NCBI RefSeq assembly: GCF_003574135.1
Contig: NZ_AP018341.1
Span: 620,001 to 684,000 of the forward strand
From: a cyanobacterium endosymbiont of Rhopalodia gibberula
GTDB lineage: Bacteria > Cyanobacteriota > Cyanobacteriia > Cyanobacteriales > Microcystaceae
Direction: 5' to 3'
DNA length: 64,000 nucleotides
The first letter of the stretch is position 1; each line of letters starts with the position of its first letter. Below the pieces are notes generated by a model, which worked only from the letters and a program-made list of their open reading frames with translations, was not told the DNA's origin and ran no database searches. Of the stretch, positions 1 to 9,305 are shown one piece after another. The position numbers and the translations under genes were made by a program.

Positions 1-1
1 T

Positions 2-1726
2 TTTACCACTGACTCTCGAGTTCAACCTAGAGCCCAATTGATTCCTAATCCAACCCGTGTTGTCCTTGACTTACCTGGAATTATTTTAGAGCGTCCTAGT
101 GTTAATCAAGCAATTGGAGGAACAATTAAAAGTGTCCGAATAGGACAGTTCAATGCTCAAACCACCCGATTGGTGATCGAATTAGCCCCAGGATATACTC
201 TCGATCCTCAGAAAGTTACAGTTAAAGGGATTTCTCCTACTCAATGGAGTGTAGACCTTCCCACTCCCCAGCGAATTGCTCGTCCATCAACCTCTCCTTC
301 TCTACCTCCGCGTTCTACCCCTGCGCCTCTTCGTCCCCTCTCTAAACCTCCGGCTCGGACTTCTAATGACTTTCAAGTAACTCGTAGTGGTCTTTTTATT
401 AAATTAGAACGCAACGGAAGTAACAGTCAAATTCAGGTAAACCGTAGTGACGATAAAAAAACTATTGAGTTTATTTTGCCAGAGGCATCTCTTCCCCAGT
501 CACTACTTAACCAAGCCCAATCGGTAAATAAGTATGGGGTCAGTGAAATTCGATTTGAGCAAACCCGAACTTCACCCCTAGAAGCTCGTATTACGATGCG
601 GGTAGCTAAAGATAGCCCTAACTGGCAAGGCTATTATTCCAGGTTAGGAGGACTAGTTCTCCTGCCAAAAGGAGGTATTTCTCAAGTCAGAGATTTAACT
701 CCCCCTAAACCATTGGCTAACAATAATCCTAGTAATTCGGTTTCCCAGAACCAACTACCGACCATTTCTGCCATTCAACTAATTAACAACAATACTCAAC
801 TGTTAATTCAGTCCGATCAACCTATCAGAGGGCATGGCAATTTTGACCGACTGACGGGAGTGTATACCATTAATATTCCCAATGCTCAACTAGCTGAACC
901 GGTAGTAGGCCCGCAATTAAAGAAAAATAGTCCTATTAACGAGTTGAAGGTTCGTCAACTCAACCCTGAATCGGTGGAAATTTTAGTCAAACCCTCTTCA
1001 GGGATTCATTTTGGGGAGCTCACTCAGCCCAATCAACAGGTCTTAGCTTTAGATGTTCATTCTTCACAAACTTTGACTCTTAGTCCTGATCATAAGCCGA
1101 TTAACATTCTTCTACCTCCGGCAAATGCTTCTGTACCTCCAATTACCTCTTGTCCCACTGTCTCCTCTTCTGGAGCTCCTAAAGGACGGGTACTTGTCAT
1201 TATTGACCCCGGACATGGAGGTAAAGATCCAGGAGCAGTGGGTCTCAGAGGATTACAGGAAAAAGATGTTATTCTTCCTATTTCTTTAGATGTTTCTCGC
1301 TTATTACAAGAACAAGGGGTTCAAGTTAAGTTGACACGTAACGCAGATTATTTTGTAAGTTTACAAGGACGGGCTGATTTGGCCAATCGAGTGGGAGCCG
1401 ATATTTTTGTAAGTATCCATGCTAATGCGGTTGGGGGAAGTCGTTCCAACATCAATGGGATGGAAGTTTTTTATTATGGACATCAAGATTTATCAGAAGC
1501 TATCCACCGCAGCATTGTCTGTAGCATTAATGTGGATGATCGTGGGGTAAAAAAAGGACGGTTTTATGTCTTGAGAAAGTCAGGGATGCCGGCTTCTTTG
1601 GTGGAAGTTGGTTTTGTCACGGGAACTGAAGACAATCGTAAATTGAGTGATCCTGCTTATCGTCTTCAAATGGCTCAGGCAATTGCTCAAGGAATTTTAG
1701 ATTATATTCAACAAAAAAGACTTTAA
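2..1726 (+). CDS. amiC: N-acetylmuramoyl-L-alanine amidase with AMIN domains (5' end outside window)
   Basis: Periplasmic amidase that cuts the amide bond between MurNAc and the stem peptide during septum splitting. The reading frame is open from base 2 with no stop, so the true N-terminus (signal peptide) lies before the window; the TTG at 38 is only the first in-window start-like codon. The first half has AMIN-type beta-rich repeats (about residues 1-70, 110-210 and 240-340 counted from base 38) separated by a Pro/Ser linker. The last 180 residues are an Amidase_3 domain with the zinc and catalytic signatures DPGHGGKDPGA, LQEKD, SIHANA and VEVGF all intact. murI follows 91 bases later on the same strand, a peptidoglycan pairing. 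The amiC assignment rests on domain architecture. Confidence 0.9.
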   Translation, partial: FTTDSRVQPRAQLIPNPTRVVLDLPGIILERPSVNQAIGGTIKSVRIGQFNAQTTRLVIELAPGYTLDPQKVTVKGISPTQWSVDLPTPQRIARPSTSPSLPPRSTPAPLRPLSKPPARTSNDFQVTRSGLFIKLERNGSNSQIQVNRSDDKKTIEFILPEASLPQSLLNQAQSVNKYGVSEIRFEQTRTSPLEARITMRVAKDSPNWQGYYSRLGGLVLLPKGGISQVRDLTPPKPLANNNPSNSVSQNQLPTISAIQLINNNTQLLIQSDQPIRGHGNFDRLTGVYTINIPNAQLAEPVVGPQLKKNSPINELKVRQLNPESVEILVKPSSGIHFGELTQPNQQVLALDVHSSQTLTLSPDHKPINILLPPANASVPPITSCPTVSSSGAPKGRVLVIIDPGHGGKDPGAVGLRGLQEKDVILPISLDVSRLLQEQGVQVKLTRNADYFVSLQGRADLANRVGADIFVSIHANAVGGSRSNINGMEVFYYGHQDLSEAIHRSIVCSINVDDRGVKKGRFYVLRKSGMPASLVEVGFVTGTEDNRKLSDPAYRLQMAQAIAQGILDYIQQKRL

Positions 1727-1817
1727 GATATATTTATCTTCCCAAGATATATTTACTTCTCTGAAGATTCTGTGTTTCAATTATGAACAACTTAAAGTGT
1801 GGTGTGTTAAATTGTTT

Positions 1818-2666
1818 ATGAACAACGTTCAAAATAGTCCCATTGGCGTTTTCGACAGTGGCGTGGGGGGACTAACAGTTTTACGGGAACTTTACCAACA
1901 GTTGCCCCAGGAATCGATTATTTATTTTGCGGACACAGCTCGTCTACCTTATGGAAATCGTTCTGAGGCGGAGATCTTGCGGTTTGTTCGAGAAATTCTT
2001 CTCTGGATGGACCAACAAAACGTCAAAATGGTAATCATGGCTTGTAATACCAGTTCAGCCTTGGCATTAGAGACAGTTCGCAGTGAGTTCAACTTTCCCA
2101 TTTTAGGGGTTATTTTGCCAGGGGCAAGGGCAGCAGTCAAACAAGGAGGTCAACGCATTGGGGTTATTTCCACCCCAGCAACAGCAAAAAGTGGTGCTTA
2201 TCGCCAAGCAATTCAAGAAATCAACCCCGATGCCCAAGTCTGGCAAGTAGGATGTCCTGAATTTGTACCCCTGATTGAACAAAACCGAATCTATGACCCT
2301 TACACAAAACAGGTCGCTCTACGGTATGTGAGTCCGTTACTGGCTCGTAATATTGATACTCTAATCTACGGGTGTACTCACTATCGTCATCTTGCTCCAA
2401 TCTTTCATGAGATTCTTTCCTCAACTGTCAACCTCATCGATCCTGCAAGTTTTGTGGTGCAAGCCGCTGAAAAAGAATTGAAATTAATGGGATTATACCG
2501 AAATAATACTTCTCAACCTACTCGTTTTTATGTCAGTGGTTGTCCCAAGACTTTTTCAAAAGTTTCCCAGCAATGGTTAGGTTATTGTCCAATCGTTGAG
2601 TCTGTTCCTCTTCCAAAGATAGTAAGATCTTCCTGGGTTCGAGAAGAAACTGAAATTCTTGAATAG
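1818..2666 (+). CDS. murI: Glutamate racemase
   Basis: Cytoplasmic cofactor-independent enzyme interconverting L- and D-glutamate to supply D-Glu for peptidoglycan stem peptides. Visible signatures are FDSGVGGLTVL near the N-terminus (catalytic Asp), ACNTSSA (first catalytic Cys) and GCTHY (second catalytic Cys). I chose the ATG at 1818 (282 aa), which puts the conserved IGVFDSG about ten residues in. An upstream in-frame GTG at 1797 would add seven atypical residues. It lies just after the amidase gene, giving a small cell-wall cluster. Length is normal for the family and nothing appears broken. Confidence 0.93.
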   Translation: MNNVQNSPIGVFDSGVGGLTVLRELYQQLPQESIIYFADTARLPYGNRSEAEILRFVREILLWMDQQNVKMVIMACNTSSALALETVRSEFNFPILGVILPGARAAVKQGGQRIGVISTPATAKSGAYRQAIQEINPDAQVWQVGCPEFVPLIEQNRIYDPYTKQVALRYVSPLLARNIDTLIYGCTHYRHLAPIFHEILSSTVNLIDPASFVVQAAEKELKLMGLYRNNTSQPTRFYVSGCPKTFSKVSQQWLGYCPIVESVPLPKIVRSSWVREETEILE

Positions 2667-2670
2667 AAAA

Positions 2671-2711
2671 GGATTGGTTTGTGAGAGCACCCTTGATACA
2701 GTTACCAATCC
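2671..2711 (+). terminator. Hairpin after murI
   Basis: GGATTGGT at 2671-2678 pairs perfectly with ACCAATCC at 2704-2711, 5 bases after the murI stop. The loop is 25 bases and no long T-run follows, so this may be an RNA 3'-end stabiliser rather than a strong intrinsic terminator. Confidence 0.4.
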
Positions 2712-2794
2712 TGAAAGAATTAATCAATTCTTTTTGACTCGACATTTATCATTTTACTGATTGATTGATCATCATAAATGATTATGGATTCTGT

Positions 2795-2911
2795 TTATCC
2801 TAAATCACGGCGAGGTGGAAACATCCACTTTCCCGTCCGCTTAGCAAGGATAAGTAATCCGTAAATCATTAATAAATAGAGGGCAGCGAGAAGCACAGTG
2901 ATCACAGGCAT
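2795..2911 (-). CDS. 38-residue single-pass membrane protein (candidate)
   Basis: A short open frame from ATG at 2911 to TAA at 2797-2795. It starts MPVITVLLAALYLLMIYG, forms one clear hydrophobic helix (residues 3-23), and ends in a basic tail containing KRTGKW and PPRRD. It is the size and shape of the small single-helix subunits of cyanobacterial photosynthetic or NDH-1 complexes; an NdhP/NdhQ-type subunit is possible but I cannot confirm it from memory. No good Shine-Dalgarno is visible. Its clean frame and positive-inside tail in otherwise decayed DNA argue for a real gene, but a chance frame or relic cannot be excluded. Confidence 0.45.
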   Translation of the reverse strand: MPVITVLLAALYLLMIYGLLILAKRTGKWMFPPRRDLG

Positions 2912-3473
2912 TTTTCGTTATTAGTCTTTCATTGCTAAGGTGGACATGGAAGTAAAGTTAATGACATAAATAGTCATATATATCGAACTGCCCGAACATT
3001 CAGCGCCTCAAGGGTACTAGCGATGGCGGGACAAAAACAAGCATTCTCCCTCTATGCTTTGAGGACACTCACTTTCAAGAGTAAACAAGACTGAAGATCA
3101 GTTTAAGGCTAACCTAAGCTAATCCCCTCCGATTGCTTGACAATCTTGAACCGAGCAATTCTGAGTCGACACGCCTGAATAACTAGTTAGATAAGGAATC
3201 TAGCCGGATCATATTGACCAAAACTTCCTCAGTTAAGGAGATACCTCTGAAGAGCTTGATAATTGAGAAGATAGGAAATCCTTAAAAACCCCTATTTTTA
3301 GGTTAACATAAGAAATTAGGTTAGGTCAGTTTTTTTAAGGGATTTTACCGAATTAGTTGAGGTATTTAGTCAAAAAAGTAGACAATTTCGTTTCCTTGTC
3401 TGGAAAGGTTAGCTTATTATGAATATAAGAATATGTAAATTTTCGTAACTGATGCGCCAGGTTTGGCTGACCC
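2912..3473. other. Gene-free spacer with a GC-richer, hairpin-rich segment
   Basis: No protein relic is recognised. Bases about 2990-3260 are less AT-rich than surrounding spacers. On the + strand CCTCAA (about 3007) can pair with TTGAGG (about 3058), enclosing AAGCAT/ATGCTT; GATTG/CAATC is a further small hairpin. This could be an unrecognised structured RNA or a leader for the downstream sds gene. It lacks recognisable tmRNA, RNase P or SRP RNA signatures. Confidence 0.3.
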
Positions 3474-4445
3474 ATGATAACAAGTACCTCTCTCTTTGCT
3501 ACTGTTGACGACGATCTACGCCTCTTGACTGATAATCTCAAACGGTTGGTCGGAGCCCGCCATCCAATCTTAGGAGCAGCGGCTGAACATTTGTTTGATG
3601 CTGGGGGAAAACGCATTCGTCCGGCTATTGTTCTCTTAGTTTCACGGGCAACCCTGTTGGATAGAGAGCTGACACCCCGTCATCGTCGGCTGGCAGAAAT
3701 TACTGAGATGATTCACACTGCAAGTCTAGTACACGACGATGTAGTCGACGAAGCAGAATTACGTCGTAACGTCCCTACCGTTAACAATTTATTCGATAAT
3801 CGCATTGCCGTCTTGGCTGGTGATTTTTTGTTTGCTCAGTCTTCTTGGTATTTAGCTAATTTAGATAACTTAGATGTGGTTAAACTTTTATCTAAAGTTA
3901 TTCGCGATTTTGCTGAAGGAGAAATTCTCCAGGGAATTAATCGTTTTGACACCAGTCTTACTCTAGAAGCTTATTTAGAAAAAAGTTACTATAAAACAGC
4001 TTCATTAATAGCCAATAGCGCCAAAGCAGCTGCGGTGTTAAGCGAGACTTCACCTGAAGTTAGGGGACATCTTTATGCTTACGGACGAGACCTAGGATTA
4101 GCTTTTCAAATTGTCGATGATATCCTAGATTTTACAACTCCAACAGAGGTTTTAGGAAAACCAGCTGGTTCTGATTTAATTAGTGGCAATCTTACTGCTC
4201 CTGCCTTATTTGCTATGGAGGAAAACCCATATTTAGAAACTTTAATTGAACGGGAATTTAGTGAGGCAGGAGATATTGAAAAAGCCTTGTCTATTGTTAA
4301 TCAAAGTCAAGGAATTGAACGGTCACGGGAGTTAGCTTCCTATCACGGAAACCTAGCCTTCCAACATCTTAACTGTCTCAAGCCTTCTACCTCTTCCCAG
4401 ATTTTAAAGGACTTGGTAGATCATGTCTTAAGTAGACTTTACTGA
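3474..4445 (+). CDS. sds: Solanesyl diphosphate synthase (trans-polyprenyl synthase)
   Basis: Chain-elongating prenyltransferase making the long isoprenoid side chain of plastoquinone from FPP/GGPP plus IPP. The 323-residue protein shows GGKRIRP, the first Asp-rich motif HDDVVDE (about residues 83-89) and the second, VDDILDF (about residue 213). The N-terminus LFATVDDDLRLL...AAEHLFDAGGKR is typical of the cyanobacterial SDS subfamily rather than CrtE, though a different chain length cannot be excluded by eye. Keeping it fits a need for plastoquinone in respiration even after photosystem loss. Confidence 0.88.
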   Translation: MITSTSLFATVDDDLRLLTDNLKRLVGARHPILGAAAEHLFDAGGKRIRPAIVLLVSRATLLDRELTPRHRRLAEITEMIHTASLVHDDVVDEAELRRNVPTVNNLFDNRIAVLAGDFLFAQSSWYLANLDNLDVVKLLSKVIRDFAEGEILQGINRFDTSLTLEAYLEKSYYKTASLIANSAKAAAVLSETSPEVRGHLYAYGRDLGLAFQIVDDILDFTTPTEVLGKPAGSDLISGNLTAPALFAMEENPYLETLIEREFSEAGDIEKALSIVNQSQGIERSRELASYHGNLAFQHLNCLKPSTSSQILKDLVDHVLSRLY

Positions 4446-4982
4446 GTACTTTTATTCCTTAAAAATAGGAATTTTACTTTATTCTTTAACTATTCTCTAG
4501 GTTGGATATCTTCCGAGTTTATACCAACAAAATCTAATTAAAATGATGATAACTTGAGTAAAATTAATAGACAAGTTCACAGTCATTCTCTACTATGATC
4601 AAACATTACTTTTATGCCTTGATCGTTGTGTGCTATGTTTAAACTCTGGGTCTGTAAAAATTTAGTAATTGCGGCAAAAAAAATTAAGTTTTAGCAGATT
4701 CGACAAAACAATCTTAGATAGTAACAGACTGATCAGTTAAAAGTTTAAGATCTGAATCAAAGTCGGTGATAATGGACTCTGCCCTCATGCTAAAGACATG
4801 AGCTTAGTTCCGATAATCTCCTTGATTTTTTAACGTTTATTTAGAGTTGTCTGCTTAGTTCTATTAATTTATGAAGGAAGTGATTCAGGGATCAGCTAGA
4901 AACCTAAACATTACCGGCATGACTTGTCCCCAATGTTATTATGTCGACCACTCCCCTTCAGATTTTCTCTAAGAAAGACTAG
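4446..4982. other. Spacer between convergent sds and grpE
   Basis: 537 bases with no recognisable gene. It holds a perfect 6-bp hairpin CTCATG/CATGAG around 4785-4803 and, at the grpE stop, the perfect 14-bp palindrome ACTAGTTAACTAGT (4978-4991). dnaK, often near grpE, is not here. Confidence 0.4.
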
Positions 4983-5750
4983 TTAACTAGTTGGAGAACT
5001 ACCGCCATTCGTTGAAGTAGACTCTTCGGGAGTCACGGGGGATTCTCCTGTCGGGGCTGCTACTTTAACCATGGCATGGCGTAATACCTGTTCTCCTAAA
5101 AGATATCCTCTCACTAACTGTTCGATAACTGTTCCTTCAGGATAGTCGTTAGTACATTCTCTTAACATAGCTTCATGGTATAGGGGATTAAATGGTTCTC
5201 CTTCAGGACGCATAGGGGCTACGCCTAAACGTTTAAGACTCTCGACAAGATTTTTATAAACCCCTTGATAGCTTTTATGAATTCCTAGTTCTCCATCGTT
5301 AGCAGGTTGGATTTGTCCTCTTGCCCGTTCGAAGTTATCGACTACTGACAGTAATTCACAAATTGTCCGGCACTTAACTTGAATTTCCAGTTCTTTTTTC
5401 TCGTTTTCAGTTCGTTTACGGAAATTATCAAATTCTGCTGCTAGGGTGATGTAACGTTTCTTCAAAATTTCGGACTGTTGATCTTCTTCGGTTAATTTTC
5501 TTTGTAAGACTTCCACTTCCTGAGTTAGAGTGGCTATAACCTGCTCAGGAGTCGGTTCCTCTTCAGCAGATTTAGGTTCAGATGCTACCGGCTCTGCTAC
5601 AAATGATTCTAAATCAGGAGTCTCGGACGTTATTGTTGACTCTAGTTGGTCAATTACTTTGATTTTAGGACTTACCTCTGAAGTATCAACATTTTTTGAT
5701 ACTTCAGAGGTTTTTGAGGGTTTTCCTAGCTTCTGTTGCTCGTTGTTCAT
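4983..5750 (-). CDS. grpE: Nucleotide exchange factor GrpE
   Basis: DnaK co-chaperone that releases ADP from Hsp70. Of 255 residues, about the first 75 are a Ser/Glu/Thr-rich low-complexity leader. A coiled coil follows (about 75-140, with [11 protein letters not shown]) and then the beta-wing domain with the family signature around [16 protein letters not shown] and [10 protein letters not shown]. The Ser/Thr/Pro-rich C-terminal tail is normal for cyanobacterial GrpE. Its usual partners dnaK and dnaJ are not adjacent in this window. Confidence 0.93.
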   Translation of the reverse strand: MNNEQQKLGKPSKTSEVSKNVDTSEVSPKIKVIDQLESTITSETPDLESFVAEPVASEPKSAEEEPTPEQVIATLTQEVEVLQRKLTEEDQQSEILKKRYITLAAEFDNFRKRTENEKKELEIQVKCRTICELLSVVDNFERARGQIQPANDGELGIHKSYQGVYKNLVESLKRLGVAPMRPEGEPFNPLYHEAMLRECTNDYPEGTVIEQLVRGYLLGEQVLRHAMVKVAAPTGESPVTPEESTSTNGGSSPTS

Positions 5751-5942
5751 AGTAGGTTTTCTAAACTCCTGTAGAGAAGATTGGACTTAATGGTTTCTTG
5801 TCTTTCTTTAGAGATTATGTTTTTTTGAGGTGTCTCATTACCAGTATAAAGGACTCATCGTGACATTTTGAGAAGAAACATACTCAAATGTAAACTCAAA
5901 ATAAAAACTCTTTTGCCCTCATAAGTGTTTATCAAAAAAATA

Positions 5943-6333
5943 ATGACTCATCATCAAGTAATTAAGACAACAAAAGCCTCTACCTCTATTGGACCTTATA
6001 ATCAAGCGATCGCTGCTAGGGGTAAATTTTTGTTTGTGGACGGACCAATCCCCCTAAGTCATGAAATAGGAGATGTTACAGGAACAGGAAATATTATTCA
6101 ACAAACTCAACAAGTTATGGCTAATATTAAGGCGATTTTAATTTCAGCTAAAATGAATTGAAATAATGTAGTTAAAACAACGATTTTCATGAGTGATTTA
6201 ACTAATTTTTATTCTATAAATCAAGTTCGTACCTAATACTTTGATAAATACACAGCTCTAGCTCGTATTTATGTAGAAGTTTCTCGCTTACTAAAAGATG
6301 TATTGATAGGAATTGAATGTATTGTGTGTTTTA
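5943..6333 (+). pseudogene. ridA: Dead RidA/YjgF-family enamine deaminase
   Basis: The first 72 codons read as a good RidA N-terminus (SIGPYNQAIAARGKFLF...). A TGA at 6159-6161 stops the frame, but the same frame continues as NNVVKTTIFMSDLTNFYSIN, meets a TAA near 6234, and goes on through ARIYVEVSRL and IGIECIV, the conserved RidA C-terminus. No indel is needed, so the gene is broken by two nonsense changes and further substitutions. RidA normally removes reactive enamine/imine intermediates. About 150 bases of AT-rich spacer follow. Confidence 0.85.
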
Positions 6334-6514
6334 AACAAAATTCCTTTAAATATATTATTATTTAATAATAGTTAAAATCCTTATTATTACTTTATTTAGT
6401 AATCTTAAAAACTAAATTTTAGAGTTACAATAACTTTAATAAAGCAATAGTTTTAGCTTCTTTTTATTGAAATTTTGTTACAGTTAATCCAGAATAACTA
6501 TTTTCAATTTTAAG

Positions 6515-6739
6515 TTAATCAGATTGCTCAAAAAAAGTTTCTAGACAAACTTGAGTGCAAGCGTGATAATTTGTAATTGATTGAGAAATATCATCATTCT
6601 GATTTTGTAAGAGAAACAAGGATAAAGCAGCAGTAAAAACCCGATCAAGATCCCAGTTAGGATGGGTCTCTAAAAAATTTTTTAGAGATTCATATAACTC
6701 TTCTGGAATTTCAGCGAAAATACTGACAGATGTATTCAT
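6515..6739 (-). CDS. DUF2811 family small protein
   Basis: A 74-residue cyanobacterial conserved protein of unknown function. The N-terminus, MNTSVSIFAEIPEEL followed by LETHPNWDLDRVFTAALSLFLLQN, matches the DUF2811 pattern as I know it. It is soluble and mostly helical, with two Cys residues near the C-terminus (CTQVC). It stands alone, flanked by the dead ridA and an AT-rich spacer. Confidence 0.8.
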   Translation of the reverse strand: MNTSVSIFAEIPEELYESLKNFLETHPNWDLDRVFTAALSLFLLQNQNDDISQSITNYHACTQVCLETFFEQSD

Positions 6740-7205
6740 AAAAATACCTCAATTGACAACAAAAACTTCCCTATTAACTGGGATTTTTTTTTTAACTCAG
6801 CTACCTTAGGAGAAGAGATTTGTGTGGATACCATTCTGCTCAAGAAAAGTCTGGCTTGTCAATGCTATAAAATTTTATAAAAATGGTTAATAATCTATTT
6901 ACACGTAAAAATTAGCTTTTTTTCTTTTTTTTTACGAATATTTATTAAATTTAAATATTTCGAGCTTAGTCAATAAAATTCCCCACAATACACTTAAGGA
7001 TTGATGTTGTCGTAATCAGTTGTGGAAAACCCTGGGCAAATTTTGGAAAACTTTAAGAAGTACTATGGGAAGTCTGGGAAATAGTGTGAGGAAAATTGAC
7101 TTGTAAAAATACAAATTACAGATTTTTTAAGGAGTCTAAAGAATTATTCTGTGTCAATTACGTGTAAGATGAGACTTTGAGATAAAACCTCTGTCAGTAA
7201 TAATT
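6740..7205. other. AT-rich spacer, probable ndhO upstream region
   Basis: 466 bases; no gene or relic recognised. It contains homopolymeric T/A runs near 6780 and 6920. The last 200 bases presumably hold the ndhO promoter, which I cannot place reliably. Confidence 0.4.
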
Positions 7206-7427
7206 ATGTCAGCTAAAATCAAGAAAGGCTCACTTGTTCGTACCGTGCGTGAAAGACTTGAAAATAGTTTGGAAGCGCAGTCCAGCGATTCGCGGCACTT
7301 TCCTCGCTATATTTTTGAAAGTAAGGGTGAAATTCTTGAGTTAAATGATGAATATGCCCTTGTTAAATTCTATATTCCGACTCCGAATGTTTGGTTTCGC
7401 CTTGATCAACTAGAAATAATCGATTAA
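7206..7427 (+). CDS. ndhO: NAD(P)H-quinone oxidoreductase subunit O
   Basis: Small peripheral subunit of cyanobacterial NDH-1, the thylakoid complex passing electrons from ferredoxin to plastoquinone. The 73 residues are normal length. The pattern IKKGSLVRTVRERLENSLEA...PRYIFESKGEI...PTPNVWFRLDQLE is the NdhO signature with its terminal WxRLDQLE. Retention with sds and the ATP synthase cluster suggests a surviving respiratory chain in an organism that has lost photosystems. Confidence 0.9.
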   Translation: MSAKIKKGSLVRTVRERLENSLEAQSSDSRHFPRYIFESKGEILELNDEYALVKFYIPTPNVWFRLDQLEIID

Positions 7428-7439
7428 AGTTCATTTAAT

Positions 7440-8185
7440 CAAAATTTAAGAGAAATTTTTCCTCGGCAAATCTTCTCGTATTTCCGTTGTTGGTCTAGGC
7501 AATGTCGGTAGGACTTTAACCTCACTTTTTCTTGAAAAAATATCGCCTATGTTGTCTTAATTGATGGTTTTAAAGATTAGCCCCAAGAAATTCCCCTTGA
7601 TTTAGTGACTGTTTAAAGTCTTAAACAGCACAATAATCGAGTTGGAAAGACCAATAACGGTTATTGTGGGGAGCTGTGCTTCTCTGATAGAAGGGTGGTT
7701 GAGTAAGGAGAGTTTAAAGCAAATTAAGTTCAAAACTGTTGCTTTAGATTTCTTAAGACTATAAATTTTTGTTGCAATAAAATTAGACACCTGTAACGTC
7801 GATATTACGACTTTGGTGTTAGAAGAGAGAATTAAAATTTAATGTTGCTTCCATTGCTCTACTATAATATCGACATTGATTATTTAAACGTATCTTTTAT
7901 GGAGGTGCGGATATCTTTAAAAAGTTACAAACAAGAAAAGCCTAATTATTTTCGTACTTTCTCTGTCTATTTAACCATAGTAATAAATCTTAAAAGATAA
8001 ATCAAGATTACTTTCAGCTGCTGCTTATGTATTAAGGAAATATTGCTGAAAAAAACCATAATATAAGATTCCCTATTTATTAAAATGTTATAATAACCAA
8101 CAAGTTTTGGAAGTCGCTTTAACGAATTAAAAAGAAGAAAATCTGCATGTTATAGCTAATTATATACGTAAAAATATAAAGTTAA
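7440..8185 (+). pseudogene. mdh: Dead malate dehydrogenase
   Basis: Pieces of an MDH/LDH-family protein can be read in order across frames. The Rossmann start is RISVVGLGNVGRTLTSLFLEK. After a one-base deletion comes NIAYVVLIDGFKD, a stop, then PQEIPLDLV. Further on are a piece like LSKESLKQI, then YGGADIFKKLQT, then KDKSRLLSAAAYVL, then NNQQVLEVALT. These match the order of cyanobacterial MDH (GAGNVGRTLAQ, VVLLD, PQGIALDL, GGAEIV.LLKT, QSRLLPVAAYL, VEEVLEV.LT). Multiple frameshifts and stops leave no functional product. Confidence 0.85.
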
Positions 8186-9305
8186 TTTGAGAATATTTGA
8201 GGGTAGTATAAACAGTAAATGAGTAATAGATAAATAGTCTCTTTTTATCTCAAAATTAAAACTTTAATAAACTATGATCATGCTTAAATAGCCAACTCAT
8301 CGAAAATGATGTATGAGTACGGTTATGTATTTCGATATAACGAATGTATTCTGATAATTTTTTTACACTTAACTGAGATAACTTGATTAAGAAATTAAAA
8401 AAAATTAGTTCTACTCATTTATAGGCTATAAATGGATTCTAAAACAGATTATTATCCATTGTCGCAAGTCCGGATAAACTACATAATATTGCACCAGGAA
8501 AAATAGCAAGAATAAACTAATAATTGTTAAAAAATAACTAGAAAACTGACTATTTTTATTGCTTAGACAAAAATAATTAAGAAAGACTTCATTAGCAATA
8601 AACAAGAAATATTCTGATATATTATACTATTGGACTACTAGATAGATAGTCTTCTGTTTTTGAGGATTTATTAATCATTAAGTTTAATTTTTATTTAATA
8701 ACTTACGTTAAATTTTAATTAAGTTAGAATAAACATCACTATTTCGATAAAGCATATATCTGTTTATTTTCTATAAATAAACTATAAAGATTGTCTTAAA
8801 AAGGCTGTTCCAAGAAGTACTAAAGTATCTGGAGTAATGTTCAAGATTTGAGTTTATTCATCTCATTGTGTTTATTGAACTGTTAACAGTTTTTTCTCTA
8901 TGACTATATTTTCTTTTGAAAGAAATATTCTAAAATAAATAGTTTTGCGTAAGTAATATTGAAACTATTCATATCCTTGTTATTTCTAAAAAGTGATAGG
9001 TTGTAAGGAGCTGTAAATTTGTTGTGGTAACTTAATCCTTGATTTTCTACTAATAGATGACTCTTTGGACGTAATTTATATTCAAGATTATCGTTGTTTT
9101 TATATGGGAAAAAATTTTTAAGAAAGTCTGCATATAAACCGATCAACAATCTAACGATAGGTCATTAATTACAACTAATTAATCCGATAAACTAATTACG
9201 GTTTCTATAACTAACTAATGCACAATAATTGTTTATAAAACAATTTAAACTAAAGATAGTTAATGAGAGATATTACTATATATTACCTCTTGTTCTTTCC
9301 TAAAA
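8186..9305. other. AT-rich decayed spacer
   Basis: About 1.1 kb with no assignable gene. A minus-strand open stretch around 8904-9149 (81 codons; contains PKSHLLVENQGLSYH) has a plausible protein-like composition and may be an old relic, but I cannot name it. Stops are frequent elsewhere. Confidence 0.4.

Noticed and set aside
4978-4991. 14-bp perfect palindrome at the grpE stop as an operator or attachment site
   Set aside because: ACTAGTTAACTAGT is simple and spans the stop codon; with one copy and no partner there is no evidence of a site function.
5943-6333. Alternative genetic code (TGA or TAA read as sense) explaining ridA
   Set aside because: Intact genes end at normal TAA/TAG/TGA stops, and other relics also have frameshifts and TAG stops, so ordinary decay is sufficient.
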